A stretch of DNA of 64,000 nucleotides. It comes from Lachnospiraceae bacterium (GTDB lineage Bacteria > Bacillota > Clostridia > Lachnospirales > Lachnospiraceae). Below the pieces are notes generated by a model, which did not search any database, was not told the DNA's origin, and saw only the letters and a program-made list of their open reading frames with translations. Below are positions 7,532 to 17,189 of the stretch, piece by piece; position 1 is the stretch's first letter; every line of letters begins with the position of its first letter. Location of the stretch: NCBI GenBank assembly GCA_910575005.1, contig CAJTCL010000013.1:62001-126000 (forward strand), written 5' to 3'. The translations under genes were made by a program, and so were the position numbers.

Positions 7532-9490
7532 ATGAAAGCGAAAAGGAGCATTAGTGGAAAAATATTGACAACGACAATTCTCATTATGATATTGCTGTCA
7601 GCAGTATTGGCGTCACTGATGGTACGTTCTATGACATCTTTGACCGATACTGTTTTATCAAATGTATTGCCATCTATGATTAAAACGGCGTCTCAAAGTA
7701 TAGAGGGAAATATACATGTGTTGGCAGATCGAATCTTTATGATTGGTGATAATGAGATACTTACCAATGTAGAAAGTTCAAAAGAACAAAAGTTAAAGAT
7801 TTTGGATAAAGCTCAATCTGGTATTGAGTTTGTCTGGCTGGGTTTATATGATATCAAGGGAGAACTTTATGTCGGGCATGATACATGTCCTAAGAACCTG
7901 AAGGAACGTAGTATGTTCCCACTGTTAGAAGAAACGCAGAATCTGGTTGTAGATGATGTTAATGTTCGTGATGGAGAGTTGGAGCTTAGCGTAGGAATCC
8001 CCATTAGCAATACAGAAGGAGAATTTTTATATTATCTTGTTGGCAGCTACAAGTATGATGTTTTAAATGATGTTCTAACCAGTATCAATATCAGTGCCAA
8101 TGGAGAGGCATATATTGTCAACTCAGATGGTAAAATTATGGGAAACCGCAATAAAGAATTAGTTTTAGAACAAAAAGATATGGGTGAATACACCGGTTCT
8201 GACATATTGGAGGATAAAGTTCTTTCTGGAGAAACTGGAGTGATGGTTATTGAAAGGGGAAAGGAAACCTGGTTAGTTGGATATGCTCCCATCAATGGTA
8301 CGAATTGGCATCTGACCATTATTTTACCTCGCAGTGATTTTATGGGAGCAGCGCATGAAAGTACGATGAAGGCAGCCTTGATCACATCTTTACTTTTGAT
8401 TGTGGCTATACTTGTAATTATTGGATTTTCTTCTAAGATTCGCCGCTCGCTGAAGGTTGTCACCAATCGTATTGAGCGGTTGGCACAGGGAGATTTAAAG
8501 ACGCCCACAGAAATTGTGGAGACGAAGGATGAGACACAGGTATTGTCTGTGAAATTAAATGATACGATCACAGCAATCAATCATTATATTTCACAGTTAT
8601 CCGATATTTTGTCCAGTCTGTCGGAGGGTAATTTTGATGTTTCTATAGAAGGAGAATTTCAAGGAGATTTTGTTCAAATTAAGAAGGCTTTGAATCAGAT
8701 TATTGTTTCTTTAAATATAATGCTGAAATCAGTGCAGGATTCTTCCGAGGAGGTACTGGTTATGGCAAAGACTGTATCAGAAAGTTCTTCTTTGGTACAT
8801 ACTGGCTCTGCGAAACAGTCTGATTCGTTGGTGGTTCTCTCTGGGGAGGCCAAAGCAATTGATGAAAATATCATTGAGGTAGATGAACGGACACAACTTG
8901 CTGGAGAATTGATGCAGAGGGCTAAGAATAGTATGGGTATCGGCGATCAGAATATGAAGAATCTTCTGAAAGCTATGGGTGATATCAATGATAATTCAAA
9001 TGAAATTATAAAAGTCAATAAGCTGTTGGAGGATATCGCATTGCAGACGAACCTCTTGGCGCTGAATGCTTCTGTAGAGGCAGGAAGAGCTGGAGAAGCT
9101 GGTAAGGGATTCGCAGTCGTTGCGGCGGAAGTGCGGGATCTTGCAGCGCAGAGTACAGAATTTGCCCATCATGCTTCTGAGGTAATCAGTAATTCTCAAA
9201 ATGCCGTGGAGCAGGGGATGTTATATGTAAAACAGGCAGTGGAATCGTTTGAAGATATTGAAGATATCTCGAACCAGATGGCTGATATTACAAAGCATCT
9301 AGAGGAGGCAGTGACAATTCAGAAGGATTCTTTGTCTAATATGTCAAAGCAGATTGTTCAAATCAATGACATTGCACAACAGAATCTAAATGCCAGCTAT
9401 GAGAGTACGACTGCAAGTCAAAAGCTGCATAAACAGGCAGAGGATCTACAAAGCATATCAAATAGGTTCCGCTTAAGGAGGTTTATATAG
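7532..9490 (+). CDS. Methyl-accepting chemotaxis protein with Cache sensor
   Basis: 652 residues. TM1 is near residues 10-30. A periplasmic-side double Cache-like domain (about 35-280) carries [16 protein letters not shown] and a second lobe with [17 protein letters not shown] and [19 protein letters not shown]2 is near 282-303, followed by HAMP, a HAMP-like repeat ([14 protein letters not shown]) and the signalling hairpin with [18 protein letters not shown] and [18 protein letters not shown]. The neighbouring lipoprotein gene starts on the base after this stop, so the two are co-transcribed and probably co-translated. That suggests the receptor reads a redox or flavin-related signal, but this is inference. 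Confidence 0.95.
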   Translation: MKAKRSISGKILTTTILIMILLSAVLASLMVRSMTSLTDTVLSNVLPSMIKTASQSIEGNIHVLADRIFMIGDNEILTNVESSKEQKLKILDKAQSGIEFVWLGLYDIKGELYVGHDTCPKNLKERSMFPLLEETQNLVVDDVNVRDGELELSVGIPISNTEGEFLYYLVGSYKYDVLNDVLTSINISANGEAYIVNSDGKIMGNRNKELVLEQKDMGEYTGSDILEDKVLSGETGVMVIERGKETWLVGYAPINGTNWHLTIILPRSDFMGAAHESTMKAALITSLLLIVAILVIIGFSSKIRRSLKVVTNRIERLAQGDLKTPTEIVETKDETQVLSVKLNDTITAINHYISQLSDILSSLSEGNFDVSIEGEFQGDFVQIKKALNQIIVSLNIMLKSVQDSSEEVLVMAKTVSESSSLVHTGSAKQSDSLVVLSGEAKAIDENIIEVDERTQLAGELMQRAKNSMGIGDQNMKNLLKAMGDINDNSNEIIKVNKLLEDIALQTNLLALNASVEAGRAGEAGKGFAVVAAEVRDLAAQSTEFAHHASEVISNSQNAVEQGMLYVKQAVESFEDIEDISNQMADITKHLEEAVTIQKDSLSNMSKQIVQINDIAQQNLNASYESTTASQKLHKQAEDLQSISNRFRLRRFI

Positions 9491-9958
9491 ATGAAAAAAT
9501 ATCGAATGTTTGTAATGATCTTAGGTATATTTTTATGTGCGGCGCTTTCTGGTTGTGGAGATGACAAACAGGGAAAGAGCGATCTTAAAGATGGATATTA
9601 TACAGCGCAGATGAAAGATTATAGTCATGGATGGAAAGAATTTGTCACGATCTGTGTTATGGATAATAAGATCGTCAGTGTAGAGTATAATGCACGCAAT
9701 GCAGCTGGTTTTATTAAATCTTGGGACAGCGCTTATATGAGGAATATGAATTCTCAGGTGGGAAATTACCCTAACCGTTATACGCGCAAATATGCGGCGC
9801 AGCTTTTGGAAAAACAGAGTGCAGACGATATCGATATGCTGGCAGGGGCATCCTCCTCAGGCAGTAATTTTGAGAAACTGTCAGCAGCAGTGTTAGATCA
9901 TGCGAAAACTGGTGATACAAACATTGCTGAGGTTGTGGCAGAGTCAGAAAAAGAGTAG
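9491..9958 (+). CDS. FMN-binding domain lipoprotein
   Basis: 155 residues with a lipoprotein signal peptide: a hydrophobic stretch ending LSGCG, so Cys22 or thereabouts is lipidated. The mature part starts DGYYTAQMKD and resembles the small FMN-binding domain found in Rnf/Nqr subunits and extracellular flavin proteins. LAGASSSGSNF fits the flavin-attachment region (D/A-S/T-x-S-G-A/S-T/S). Covalent FMN would need a flavin transferase (ApbE), which is not in the window. Its ribosome binding site (AAGGAGG) lies in the last codons of the chemoreceptor gene, so the two are tightly coupled. Confidence 0.82.
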   Translation: MKKYRMFVMILGIFLCAALSGCGDDKQGKSDLKDGYYTAQMKDYSHGWKEFVTICVMDNKIVSVEYNARNAAGFIKSWDSAYMRNMNSQVGNYPNRYTRKYAAQLLEKQSADDIDMLAGASSSGSNFEKLSAAVLDHAKTGDTNIAEVVAESEKE

Positions 9959-10028
9959 GATTGAGATCAAGAACAGGATAGATTTTTTATAGAATGATAT
10001 CTATGAGAAATTTGTCGTAAGAAAAAAA

Positions 10029-10057
10029 TTGACAATTACAGGAAAATGGAATATAAT
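10029..10057 (+). promoter_or_regulatory. Consensus promoter of tRNA-fMet
   Basis: Perfect TTGACA (10029-10034), 17-bp spacer, perfect TATAAT (10052-10057), 12 bases before the mature tRNA 5' end. Confidence 0.92.
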
Positions 10058-10069
10058 GTATTTTGTCAG

Positions 10070-10144
<75 letters not shown>

Positions 10145-10149
10145 TTAGA

Positions 10150-10180
10150 TAGCAGTAACCACATGGTTGCTGCTATTTTT
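10150..10180 (+). terminator. Terminator of tRNA-fMet
   Basis: TAGCAGTAACC/GGTTGCTGCTA stem with an ACAT loop and five T's, starting seven bases after the tRNA. Confidence 0.9.
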
Positions 10181-10225
10181 GAATAGATATGTGAATCTAA
10201 ATTAATAAAAAAGAAGGCAGAAAAA

Positions 10226-11152
10226 ATGATTTATCAAAATATCTTAGAGGCAATGGGAAATACCCCGTTGATTCGTCTTAATCATATGACGGAACCAGAT
10301 AGTGCACAGATTCTCGTAAAATTTGAGGGTTTGAATGTCGGTGGTTCCATCAAGACCAGGACAGCATATAATATGATTCGTGAGGCGGAGCGTCAGGGAT
10401 TGATCAAGGAGGACACAATTATTGTCGAGCCTACCAGCGGCAATCAAGGTATCGGTTTGGCTCTGGTGGGTGCTGTGCGAGGCTATCAGACGAAGATTGT
10501 AATGCCAGATTCTGTGAGTGAGGAGCGCAGAAAATTGGTACAGCATTATGGTGCTGAAGTGATTTTAATTCATGATGCTGGGAATATTGGTGCCTGTATT
10601 GAGGAGTGCCTGCAGACGGCGCTGGATATGGCGAAAAAGGATTCCAGAGTATTTGTGCCTCAGCAATTTGAGAATCCTGCAAATCCTGCGGTACATAAGA
10701 TTCAGACTGGTTTGGAGATTTTGGAGCAAGTGAACGGACCCATAGATGGATTTTGTTCTGGAATTGGAACAGGAGGAACGATCACAGGTGTAGGGGAGAC
10801 TTTAAAAGAGAAAAATCCACAGATGGAGATCTGGGCCGTAGAACCAGAGCATGCAGCAATTCTCTCAGGAGGTTCTATTGGCACACATCTGCAGATGGGA
10901 ATAGGGGATGGATTGATTCCAGAAATCTTGAATCAGCAGATTTATAATGATGTTTGTATCGTTACAGATGAAGAAGCGCTTGCCACTTCCCGGCAGCTTG
11001 CTGCCCAGGAAGGGATTATGTGTGGTATTTCCAGTGGTACCAATGTGGCCGCAGCGATAAAACTGGCCCGTAAACTTGGCAAAGGAAAAACAGTAGTCAC
11101 CATATTGCCGGACACTGCGGAGCGCTATTTTTCTACGCCATTATTTGCCTAG
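10226..11152 (+). CDS. cysK: Cysteine synthase family PLP enzyme
   Basis: 308 residues, fold type II PLP enzyme. O-acetylserine plus sulfide gives cysteine in the CysK family. GNTPLIRLNH opens the protein, and GGSIKTRTA contains the PLP lysine (Lys43). PTSGNQGIGLA is the substrate loop, GTGGTITGVG binds phosphate, and GISSGTNVAAA ends the active site. The canonical PGGSxKDR and SGNTGIG motifs are changed to VGGSIKTR and SGNQGIG, so a related activity (for example a homocysteine- or cystathionine-linked synthase) is possible. It follows the tRNA terminator and has no co-directional partner. Confidence 0.82.
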   Translation: MIYQNILEAMGNTPLIRLNHMTEPDSAQILVKFEGLNVGGSIKTRTAYNMIREAERQGLIKEDTIIVEPTSGNQGIGLALVGAVRGYQTKIVMPDSVSEERRKLVQHYGAEVILIHDAGNIGACIEECLQTALDMAKKDSRVFVPQQFENPANPAVHKIQTGLEILEQVNGPIDGFCSGIGTGGTITGVGETLKEKNPQMEIWAVEPEHAAILSGGSIGTHLQMGIGDGLIPEILNQQIYNDVCIVTDEEALATSRQLAAQEGIMCGISSGTNVAAAIKLARKLGKGKTVVTILPDTAERYFSTPLFA

Positions 11153-11158
11153 GGAAAA

Positions 11159-12022
11159 TCAGTTTTGCTGACAACAACCCCGCGCGTCTGATATACTTCC
11201 CACGGCATAGAGGTTTTCTGCCAGATCTGCCCGATAATCAGGATCCACAGGGTTTAAGCTGTTGATCACACAGCCAAAGCTTTTTAAATTTCCAGTGGAA
11301 TGAATATATTTTCCCCCGCCCAGATAAAGCGCCACATGTCCAGGAAAATACAGAAGATCTGCTGGTTTCATATGGGCAAATGGGATTTCATGAATCGGAT
11401 AACCAGCCTTGATTGCGGCATCCCGATAAATAAGGATGCCGCACATAAAGTAGCTCATAAAGGTAAGCCCAGAACAGTCAATGCCATTGTGAGTTTTGCC
11501 GCCCCAACGGTACTGGGTTCCCAGATAAGATAGGGCATAATCTAAAATGGCAGTGCGAAGTTCAGCATTGGAGCATCTCTGTTTACAGGGTGTGGATAAC
11601 GCAATTGCAGGTACATATCCAGTAATGTTGTCGGCAAGTCTAATGTTTTGCCATCCATCTAAGGCTGCGCCGCAGGCATTTACGACACTGCCCATAAATA
11701 GTGTAGAGATGCTACGAGATTGTACTTTAGGAGTTGAGAGAACATCCGTTAAGCGCTGTGTGAGTGTTAGGGAGGGCTGTGTGTTTACATCCCAGTCCTG
11801 GGATTCTTTTTGAGAAATTAATCGGATATCAGATTTTATCAGCCAGCCGCTATAACCATAATCTGTAATAATTTTATAATAATTACCTTGACATTCCTGA
11901 ATTGACACCAGCCAGCCAGAGAGAAGTTCATCAGAAATATTTTGCGCGCAGATACAGTTATTTTTCATGGTGATGTTTTCATAGAGGGTTGCTTTTGGTA
12001 CAATAACAATTGCCTGTGTCAT
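11159..12022 (-). CDS. NlpC/P60 endopeptidase with SH3 domains
   Basis: 287 residues. The N-terminal two thirds look like two SH3b-type modules (ATLYENITMKNN..., GYSGWLIKSDIR, NITGYVPAIAL). The C-terminal catalytic domain has YRWGGKTHNGIDCSGLT with the nucleophile Cys, PADLLYFPGHVALYLG with the catalytic His, and IHSTG near the end. The layout is like YkfC-type gamma-D-glutamyl-diamino-acid endopeptidases, which cut murein peptides inside the cell; no signal peptide is seen here. It lies 22 bp downstream of an M19 dipeptidase on the same strand, and the pair fits recycling of cell-wall peptides. Confidence 0.88.
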   Translation of the reverse strand: MTQAIVIVPKATLYENITMKNNCICAQNISDELLSGWLVSIQECQGNYYKIITDYGYSGWLIKSDIRLISQKESQDWDVNTQPSLTLTQRLTDVLSTPKVQSRSISTLFMGSVVNACGAALDGWQNIRLADNITGYVPAIALSTPCKQRCSNAELRTAILDYALSYLGTQYRWGGKTHNGIDCSGLTFMSYFMCGILIYRDAAIKAGYPIHEIPFAHMKPADLLYFPGHVALYLGGGKYIHSTGNLKSFGCVINSLNPVDPDYRADLAENLYAVGSISDARGCCQQN

Positions 12023-12044
12023 AGATAGTCCTTTCTGAGTATTT

Positions 12045-13070
12045 TTATAATAATTCTTGGTAGAAGTTCAGTACATTTCGATAGAAAATCTGTTCTATCT
12101 CGCTTTCTTTCAAGTTGCATTTCTTTAATTCATGTTCCAATAGTTCCATATGGCTGCAATTTTTCAATTCCAGATTCTCATCAATACCATCAAAATCGGA
12201 GCCAAGGCCTATACAAGATATGCCGCCAATGTCTGCAATATGCCGGATATGTAGGGCAATATCTTTGACATAGCTAAAATAACGTTCCTCTTTGTCTGGC
12301 ATATTTGTGAGAAAAGGTCCATAATAATTGGCGCCAATGACGCCGCCTTTTTCGGCGATGGCTCGTATTAATTCGTCTGGCAGATTACGTCCCCGTTGGC
12401 AGAGCGCACGGGCATTTGAATGACTGGCGCAGAAAGGCTTTTTGGCAATTTTGCATACTTCACTAATTCCCTGGTCGGATAGATGAGAGACATCAGGGAT
12501 AATACCTAAAGATTCCATTTCCTCTAGAAATTCTTTTCCAAGTCTGGTAAGCCCTTTTTTGGCATGGAGCTTAGTATTTAAATTGGTTGACGTTATTTGC
12601 TGCTGTTTAAAATTTGACGGCAAAAAAGGTGCAGGTTCTGCGGGAAAACCAAGACTATTCGGGTAATTCCAGGTAAATGTCATCATACGTATTCCGAGAT
12701 CATAAATTTCTTTTAATTTATCTAAATCACCGCCGCACACTTCGCCTTCTTCTAAAGTCAGCAGGGCGGACATTTTTTCGGCCTTTTCATTTGCAATAAT
12801 TTCTGAATAGCAGGTCACAGGTGTGATCAGATTAGAATTTTTTGTTATTTCCTCCTTGAAAATGGCAAGCTGCTCCTGAAAAGTTTGATAAGGACAGTCT
12901 GTTTCACTTAAATCAATAAATAATGCAAAGTTTTGCAGCAGATAATCTGAGGATTTCATTTTCATAAGATCTACCTGCAGAGAATTTTGATGTAAGCTGC
13001 AGTTATTGTTTCTGTTTCTCTCCTGGCAGATGCGGGAAATCGTATCACAGTGCATATCAATAATTTTCAT
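12045..13070 (-). CDS. Membrane dipeptidase (peptidase M19) family protein
   Basis: 341-residue zinc dipeptidase of the renal-dipeptidase family, acting on L-Xaa-D/L-Xaa dipeptides. MHCDTI gives the first metal ligands (His, Asp). The bridging Glu is likely in TLEEGEVCGGDL. PDVSHLSDQG and ASHSNARALCQRGRN supply histidines and the substrate Arg, and GLGSDFDGID closes the site. First gene of a two-gene unit with the NlpC/P60 endopeptidase, which would make the dipeptides it cleaves. There is no signal peptide, so it is probably cytoplasmic. Confidence 0.9.
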   Translation of the reverse strand: MKIIDMHCDTISRICQERNRNNNCSLHQNSLQVDLMKMKSSDYLLQNFALFIDLSETDCPYQTFQEQLAIFKEEITKNSNLITPVTCYSEIIANEKAEKMSALLTLEEGEVCGGDLDKLKEIYDLGIRMMTFTWNYPNSLGFPAEPAPFLPSNFKQQQITSTNLNTKLHAKKGLTRLGKEFLEEMESLGIIPDVSHLSDQGISEVCKIAKKPFCASHSNARALCQRGRNLPDELIRAIAEKGGVIGANYYGPFLTNMPDKEERYFSYVKDIALHIRHIADIGGISCIGLGSDFDGIDENLELKNCSHMELLEHELKKCNLKESEIEQIFYRNVLNFYQELL

Positions 13071-13180
13071 AAAAGAACCTCCAGAATTTGTTTAATTTGG
13101 ACATTTTGAGATCATTTATCATTCTAGTGCAAAAAGGATCTGTTGCAAAGCAGCAAGCTCTCATTGCATAAGACTGATAA

Positions 13181-13251
13181 TGGAAAATTTATTTTCCAAG
13201 TAAGTGGATTGGAAGATGAGCCTGGCAGTGCAATTAAAAATAAATTTTCCA
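13181..13251. other. Long hairpin between divergent genes
   Basis: A perfect 15-bp inverted repeat (13181-13195 with 13237-13251, TGGAAAATTTATTTT and its complement) encloses a 41-nt loop and is followed by TTTTTG. It lies in the intergenic region between the M19 dipeptidase and the MacAB-like operon. It could terminate a short RNA or be a small mobile relic. Confidence 0.5.
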
Positions 13252-13291
13252 ATTTTTGAAGCCAGATTTATTTCACTCTCGTTATATTATA

Positions 13292-13359
13292 TTGTAAATT
13301 GTAAGATTTTTGTAAGGTAATGTTAGGTTTTCATTAAGAAATTCGTTGTAATATTGTAA
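13292..13359 (+). promoter_or_regulatory. Cluster of five TTGTAA repeats before the MacAB-like operon
   Basis: TTGTAA occurs at 13292, 13299, 13310, 13346 and 13354, all in the same orientation, 45-112 bp before the operon start. The 11-bp step from 13299 to 13310 is the spacing used by OmpR-type regulators. No regulator gene is adjacent. Confidence 0.4.
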
Positions 13360-13403
13360 TAAGATCAAAAAGAATTAAGCAAATCGGAAAGGATGGGTAG
13401 GCA

Positions 13404-14111
13404 TTGGATAATTTGATCAAGGTGCAGGATATGTGCAAGATATATAATCCTGGTGAAAATGAAGTCCGTGCTCTGGATCATGTAAATTTAGAAATTGAAC
13501 GCGGCGAGTTTGTGGCGATTATTGGGCATTCAGGATCAGGAAAGTCTACATTGATGAATATGTTGGGATGCTTGGACGTGCCCACATCTGGCTCCTATTA
13601 TCTGAACGGCAAGGATGTGTCTGCGATGAAAGATAATCAGCTCTCAGAGATCCGAAATCAGGAGATTGGCTTTATTTTTCAGGGTTTTAACTTGATTGCA
13701 AATCTTACTGCCATTGAAAATGTGGAATTGCCTTTGATTTACCGAGGAATCGGCAGGAGTCAGCGGCATAAGCTGGCGAAGGAAGCCTTGATTCGTGTGG
13801 GACTGGAAAAACGAATCGGACATAAGCCTTCGGAAATGTCTGGCGGACAGCAGCAGAGAGTTGCCATTGCCCGCGCAATCGCGGCAAAGCCGCCGGTAAT
13901 TCTTGCCGATGAACCGACTGGAAATCTGGATTCTGCCTCCACGGAGGAAATTATGGGCATTTTAAAAGGGCTTCATGAAGCGGGACGCAGTGTCATATTG
14001 ATTACTCATGACAACGAGATTGCAGAGCAGGCAAAACGGGTGGTTCGTATCTTAGACGGAAAGATTGTGGAAGATTATTATAATGCAGAGAAAAAAGCAC
14101 AGGAGGCGTAG
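13404..14111 (+). CDS. ABC transporter ATP-binding protein, MacB/LolD type
   Basis: 235 residues. Walker [11 protein letters not shown]-loop FIFQGFNLI, signature SGGQQQR, Walker [16 protein letters not shown] and switch ITHDN are intact. [15 protein letters not shown] and LDSAS are typical of ATPases that power MacB-like mechanotransmission permeases. The start is TTG with AAAGGATGG upstream; an in-frame ATG at codon 10 is the alternative. First gene of ATPase - adaptor - permease, with four bases before the next start. Confidence 0.92.
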   Translation: MDNLIKVQDMCKIYNPGENEVRALDHVNLEIERGEFVAIIGHSGSGKSTLMNMLGCLDVPTSGSYYLNGKDVSAMKDNQLSEIRNQEIGFIFQGFNLIANLTAIENVELPLIYRGIGRSQRHKLAKEALIRVGLEKRIGHKPSEMSGGQQQRVAIARAIAAKPPVILADEPTGNLDSASTEEIMGILKGLHEAGRSVILITHDNEIAEQAKRVVRILDGKIVEDYYNAEKKAQEA

Positions 14112-14114
14112 ATC

Positions 14115-15785
14115 ATGAAGAAGAAAAAGATATGGAAAATCGTGATACCTGCAGTAGCCGTTGTAATAATCGGCGGCGTTGTGATTGTAAATAATGCAGC
14201 AAAAACTGGTCAGCAGCTTTTAGAAGCCATGACAGTAGAAGTTATGAGAGTAGAGACTGGAGATGTGACAGAGATTGTGGAAACCAATGGAACCGTTGTC
14301 AGCGGCCAGCAGAAGGTGATTTTCTCCCCAGTCAATGCAAATGTAGAAATGGCCGATTTTCAAGTGGGGGATCTGGTCAAAGCTGGAGATAAATTGGTGA
14401 CGTTTGACCTCAAGGATTTGGAGGAACAAAATCAGAAGGCAGAACTGACTGTTTTGGCAAATGAATTGGGCTATCAAGATTCAGTGGCAAAGTCAAATGA
14501 AGCGCAGAGCCGCCAGGCAGATGCCAGAAATCAGGCGGCAAATCTGCAGGCACAGGTTGACGCCAAGACGCAGGAAGTACAGGATTTGACGAATGCTCTT
14601 GCAGGTGAGGCAAGTGCGCAGGCTGCTGCGAAACAGCAGGAGGCAGAGACAATCAATGCACAGATTACGGAACTTCAGCAGCAGCTTGAGGCAGCGGTAA
14701 AAGAACTTGAGGAGGCTCAGAAGGCAGCAGATCAAGCGGCAAATGCCCAACAGAAAGCACAGGTAAATTTTGAAGCGGCAGCGGCGGCAGCAGAAAATGA
14801 TCCAGAAGCCTTAGAGAAAGCAAAGAAAGAATTGAATCAGGCCAATAAAGATTTCACAAATGCGAAAAATGCTTGTGATAAGATACAAGAAACAGCGGAT
14901 AGCCTGCAAGAACAGATTGAGGCGTTACAAGCATCACTTTCTGCAATTGGAACTGAGGATGTGACGGATAGTGATTTGCAGCAGAGATTACAGAATGCAC
15001 AAGCGGAACTTGCAGAGCTGAAAGGAAATCTCGAGAGCCAGAAAGCGATTGCAGAGAGTGAGAGCGGCGCTTTGAGCAGTGCAGCGCGAGAACAGATGCG
15101 CACTAACAATAATCTTGCAGAGTTGGAAAGTAAATCCTTAGAAGAGCTGATTGAAGAGGGTAGAAAAGGAATTACCGCAGATTTTAATGGCGTTATCTCT
15201 GATAAACAGGTGATGGAGGGCGCGTTGGTTTCCCAAGGAATGCAGCTCTTTACGTTACAGAGTATTGATGATGTGAATGTGGAGGTAACACTTTCTAAAA
15301 ATGTTTTTGATAAAGTAAAAGAAGGGCAGGTTGCAGAAATTACACTAGCAGGACAGACTTATCAAGGGACAGTAAAAAAGATTAGCCGTATTGCTTCCAC
15401 TGGCGCGGCAGGCAGCAACCAGGCTGCAGTCTCCTCAGCATCTGTGATGGCCACTGTACAGATCAATCATCCTGACGACAATATTTTCCTGGGTGTGGAT
15501 GCCAAGGTAAAGATTCAGGCTGCAGAAGCCAAGAACGTGATTATTTTGCCCACAGAGGCAGTCAATATTGGTAAAGATGGTACATTCTGTTGGGTAAACG
15601 AAGATGGTGTGATGAAGAAAAGAAGCATTACCACCGGTGTGACTTCTGATGAGTGTGCAGAGATTACACAGGGAATTGATGAGGGAGAGCAAGTGATACC
15701 AGATCCTGGAATGCATGAGGAAGGCGATCCAATTACTGTTAGCGAGGAGCAGTCAGAGGAAGAGATTAAGACGCAGGTAGAATAG
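14115..15785 (+). CDS. Membrane-fusion (MacA/HlyD-like) adaptor
   Basis: 556 residues. One N-terminal membrane helix (about 7-26) is followed by a barrel-sandwich half (TNGTVVSGQQKVIFSPVNA). A long Ala/Gln/Glu-rich coiled coil (about 110-340) follows, then the second lipoyl half (ADFNGVISDKQVMEGALVS), a beta-barrel (VNVEVTLSKNVFDKV) and a membrane-proximal domain ending GEQVIPDPG. MacA-like proteins couple to MacB permeases. In a Gram-positive the coiled coil spans the wall zone. The helix is much longer than in most Gram-positive adaptors. Substrate unknown; antimicrobial peptides or lipids are possible. Confidence 0.9.
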   Translation: MKKKKIWKIVIPAVAVVIIGGVVIVNNAAKTGQQLLEAMTVEVMRVETGDVTEIVETNGTVVSGQQKVIFSPVNANVEMADFQVGDLVKAGDKLVTFDLKDLEEQNQKAELTVLANELGYQDSVAKSNEAQSRQADARNQAANLQAQVDAKTQEVQDLTNALAGEASAQAAAKQQEAETINAQITELQQQLEAAVKELEEAQKAADQAANAQQKAQVNFEAAAAAAENDPEALEKAKKELNQANKDFTNAKNACDKIQETADSLQEQIEALQASLSAIGTEDVTDSDLQQRLQNAQAELAELKGNLESQKAIAESESGALSSAAREQMRTNNNLAELESKSLEELIEEGRKGITADFNGVISDKQVMEGALVSQGMQLFTLQSIDDVNVEVTLSKNVFDKVKEGQVAEITLAGQTYQGTVKKISRIASTGAAGSNQAAVSSASVMATVQINHPDDNIFLGVDAKVKIQAAEAKNVIILPTEAVNIGKDGTFCWVNEDGVMKKRSITTGVTSDECAEITQGIDEGEQVIPDPGMHEEGDPITVSEEQSEEEIKTQVE

Positions 15786-15818
15786 AACATTGTCATTGAG
15801 AGATAAAGAGGTGTGCAG

Positions 15819-17054
15819 ATGGGAAATATCATAGAATATATTAAAATGGCATTTAAAAATATCACTGCAAATAAGGGCCGTTCCTTTTTGACAATGTTGG
15901 GCATTATTATCGGAATCTCGTCCGTGATTATGGTGATGGCTGTTGGAGATGGGACAGCCAATGCCATGAATGCTGAAGTGCAGGATCTAGGAAGCGGACA
16001 GATCAATGTCTATTGCAGTGATAACGCAGCAAATGCACAGGAGTGGATTACACCAGAAGATCTTATGGCGCTTAAGGAAAATGTTGAGGGTGTGGATGGG
16101 GCGACACCCAATGATGGTTCTTCTGGAACCACAATCACTGGTAAAGGGGAATTTTCGATTACGCTAAGTGGTGGTACGGAAGATTTGCAGAAATCATTGA
16201 ATTTTATGATAAAGAGAGGCGCTTATTTTACAGCCGCAGATGTGGAGGAAGGGAATCGAGTATGTGTGATTTCGGACAGTGATGCAAAAAGGCTCTTTGG
16301 TTCCGATGATGTTGTGGGCATGGACATAGAAGTGACCATTGGCCCAATTACTGGAAGTTACCGCATTGTCGGAGTCACGCAGCAGAAAGAAAATACCAGT
16401 TTTATCAGTTATACTTATGAGGGGATGCCGGTATCGTTGGAGGTACCTTATACATCCTTTGAAACCTTTGGCTGGGAGAGCGATTCCTTTTATTCTGTAG
16501 TAGTATTTGCCAATGATCAGGCAAGCGGAGAGGAAGTGGTGCGTGATATTATCCATACGTTGGAGACAAGACATAGATGTGCTGGGGAAGACTATTTTCA
16601 GATTCAAAGCTTTCAGGATATGTTGTCAGAGATGAATAATATACTGGCCATTGTTACCACATTTATTTCCTGTGTGGCAGCCATTTCCTTGATTGTTGGG
16701 GGAATTGGTGTTATGAATATTATGTTGGTGTCTGTGACCGAGCGCACCAGGGAGATTGGTATCCGTAAATCTTTGGGAGCAAAAACTTCATCTATTTTGC
16801 TGCAGTTTTTGGCAGAGGCCGCCATACTTACCATTATGGGCGGGATTATTGGCATCCTCTTAGGACTTTTGGGAGCCTTCGGTGCCTGTAATTTGATGAG
16901 CGCTTCTATGGGCAGTGCCATCAGTCCTGGAATTAAGGCTAGTACCATTCTTGGGGCAACACTGTTTTCCTGTGGTATAGGTGTATTTTTTGGTATTTAT
17001 CCGGCAAGAAAGGCTGCAAAATTAAGCCCGATTGAGGCCTTGCGCCGGAATTAG
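15819..17054 (+). CDS. MacB-like ABC permease
   Basis: 411 residues from the ATG at 15819; I prefer this start because AGAGGTG lies at a normal distance, rather than the GTG two codons upstream. The N-terminal helix carries NKGRSFLTMLGIIIGISSVI, typical of MacB/FtsX. A MacB_PCD extracytoplasmic domain follows (about 45-270). Three C-terminal helices carry GGIGVMNIMLVSVTERTREI and the end PARKAAKLSPIEALRR. Together with the two preceding genes it forms a complete tripartite-style transporter. There is no outer-membrane partner, as expected for a Gram-positive. Confidence 0.93.
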   Translation: MGNIIEYIKMAFKNITANKGRSFLTMLGIIIGISSVIMVMAVGDGTANAMNAEVQDLGSGQINVYCSDNAANAQEWITPEDLMALKENVEGVDGATPNDGSSGTTITGKGEFSITLSGGTEDLQKSLNFMIKRGAYFTAADVEEGNRVCVISDSDAKRLFGSDDVVGMDIEVTIGPITGSYRIVGVTQQKENTSFISYTYEGMPVSLEVPYTSFETFGWESDSFYSVVVFANDQASGEEVVRDIIHTLETRHRCAGEDYFQIQSFQDMLSEMNNILAIVTTFISCVAAISLIVGGIGVMNIMLVSVTERTREIGIRKSLGAKTSSILLQFLAEAAILTIMGGIIGILLGLLGAFGACNLMSASMGSAISPGIKASTILGATLFSCGIGVFFGIYPARKAAKLSPIEALRRN

Positions 17055-17106
17055 GGTGAAGAAATAAAAAACTATAATGCGGATAGTGGTTGTTTTGTCG
17101 CTATAC

Positions 17107-17150
17107 AAAAGAAGAATCCCGCAACTGTATGGTTTAGGGATTCTTCTTTT
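17107..17150. terminator. Bidirectional terminator after the MacAB-like operon
   Basis: AAAAGAAGAATCCC/GGGATTCTTCTTTT, a 14-bp perfect stem with a 16-nt loop, between convergent genes. Confidence 0.85.
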
Positions 17151-17189
17151 GTAAAAATGGACTTATCATTACTTTAATTTGTCATCAGT

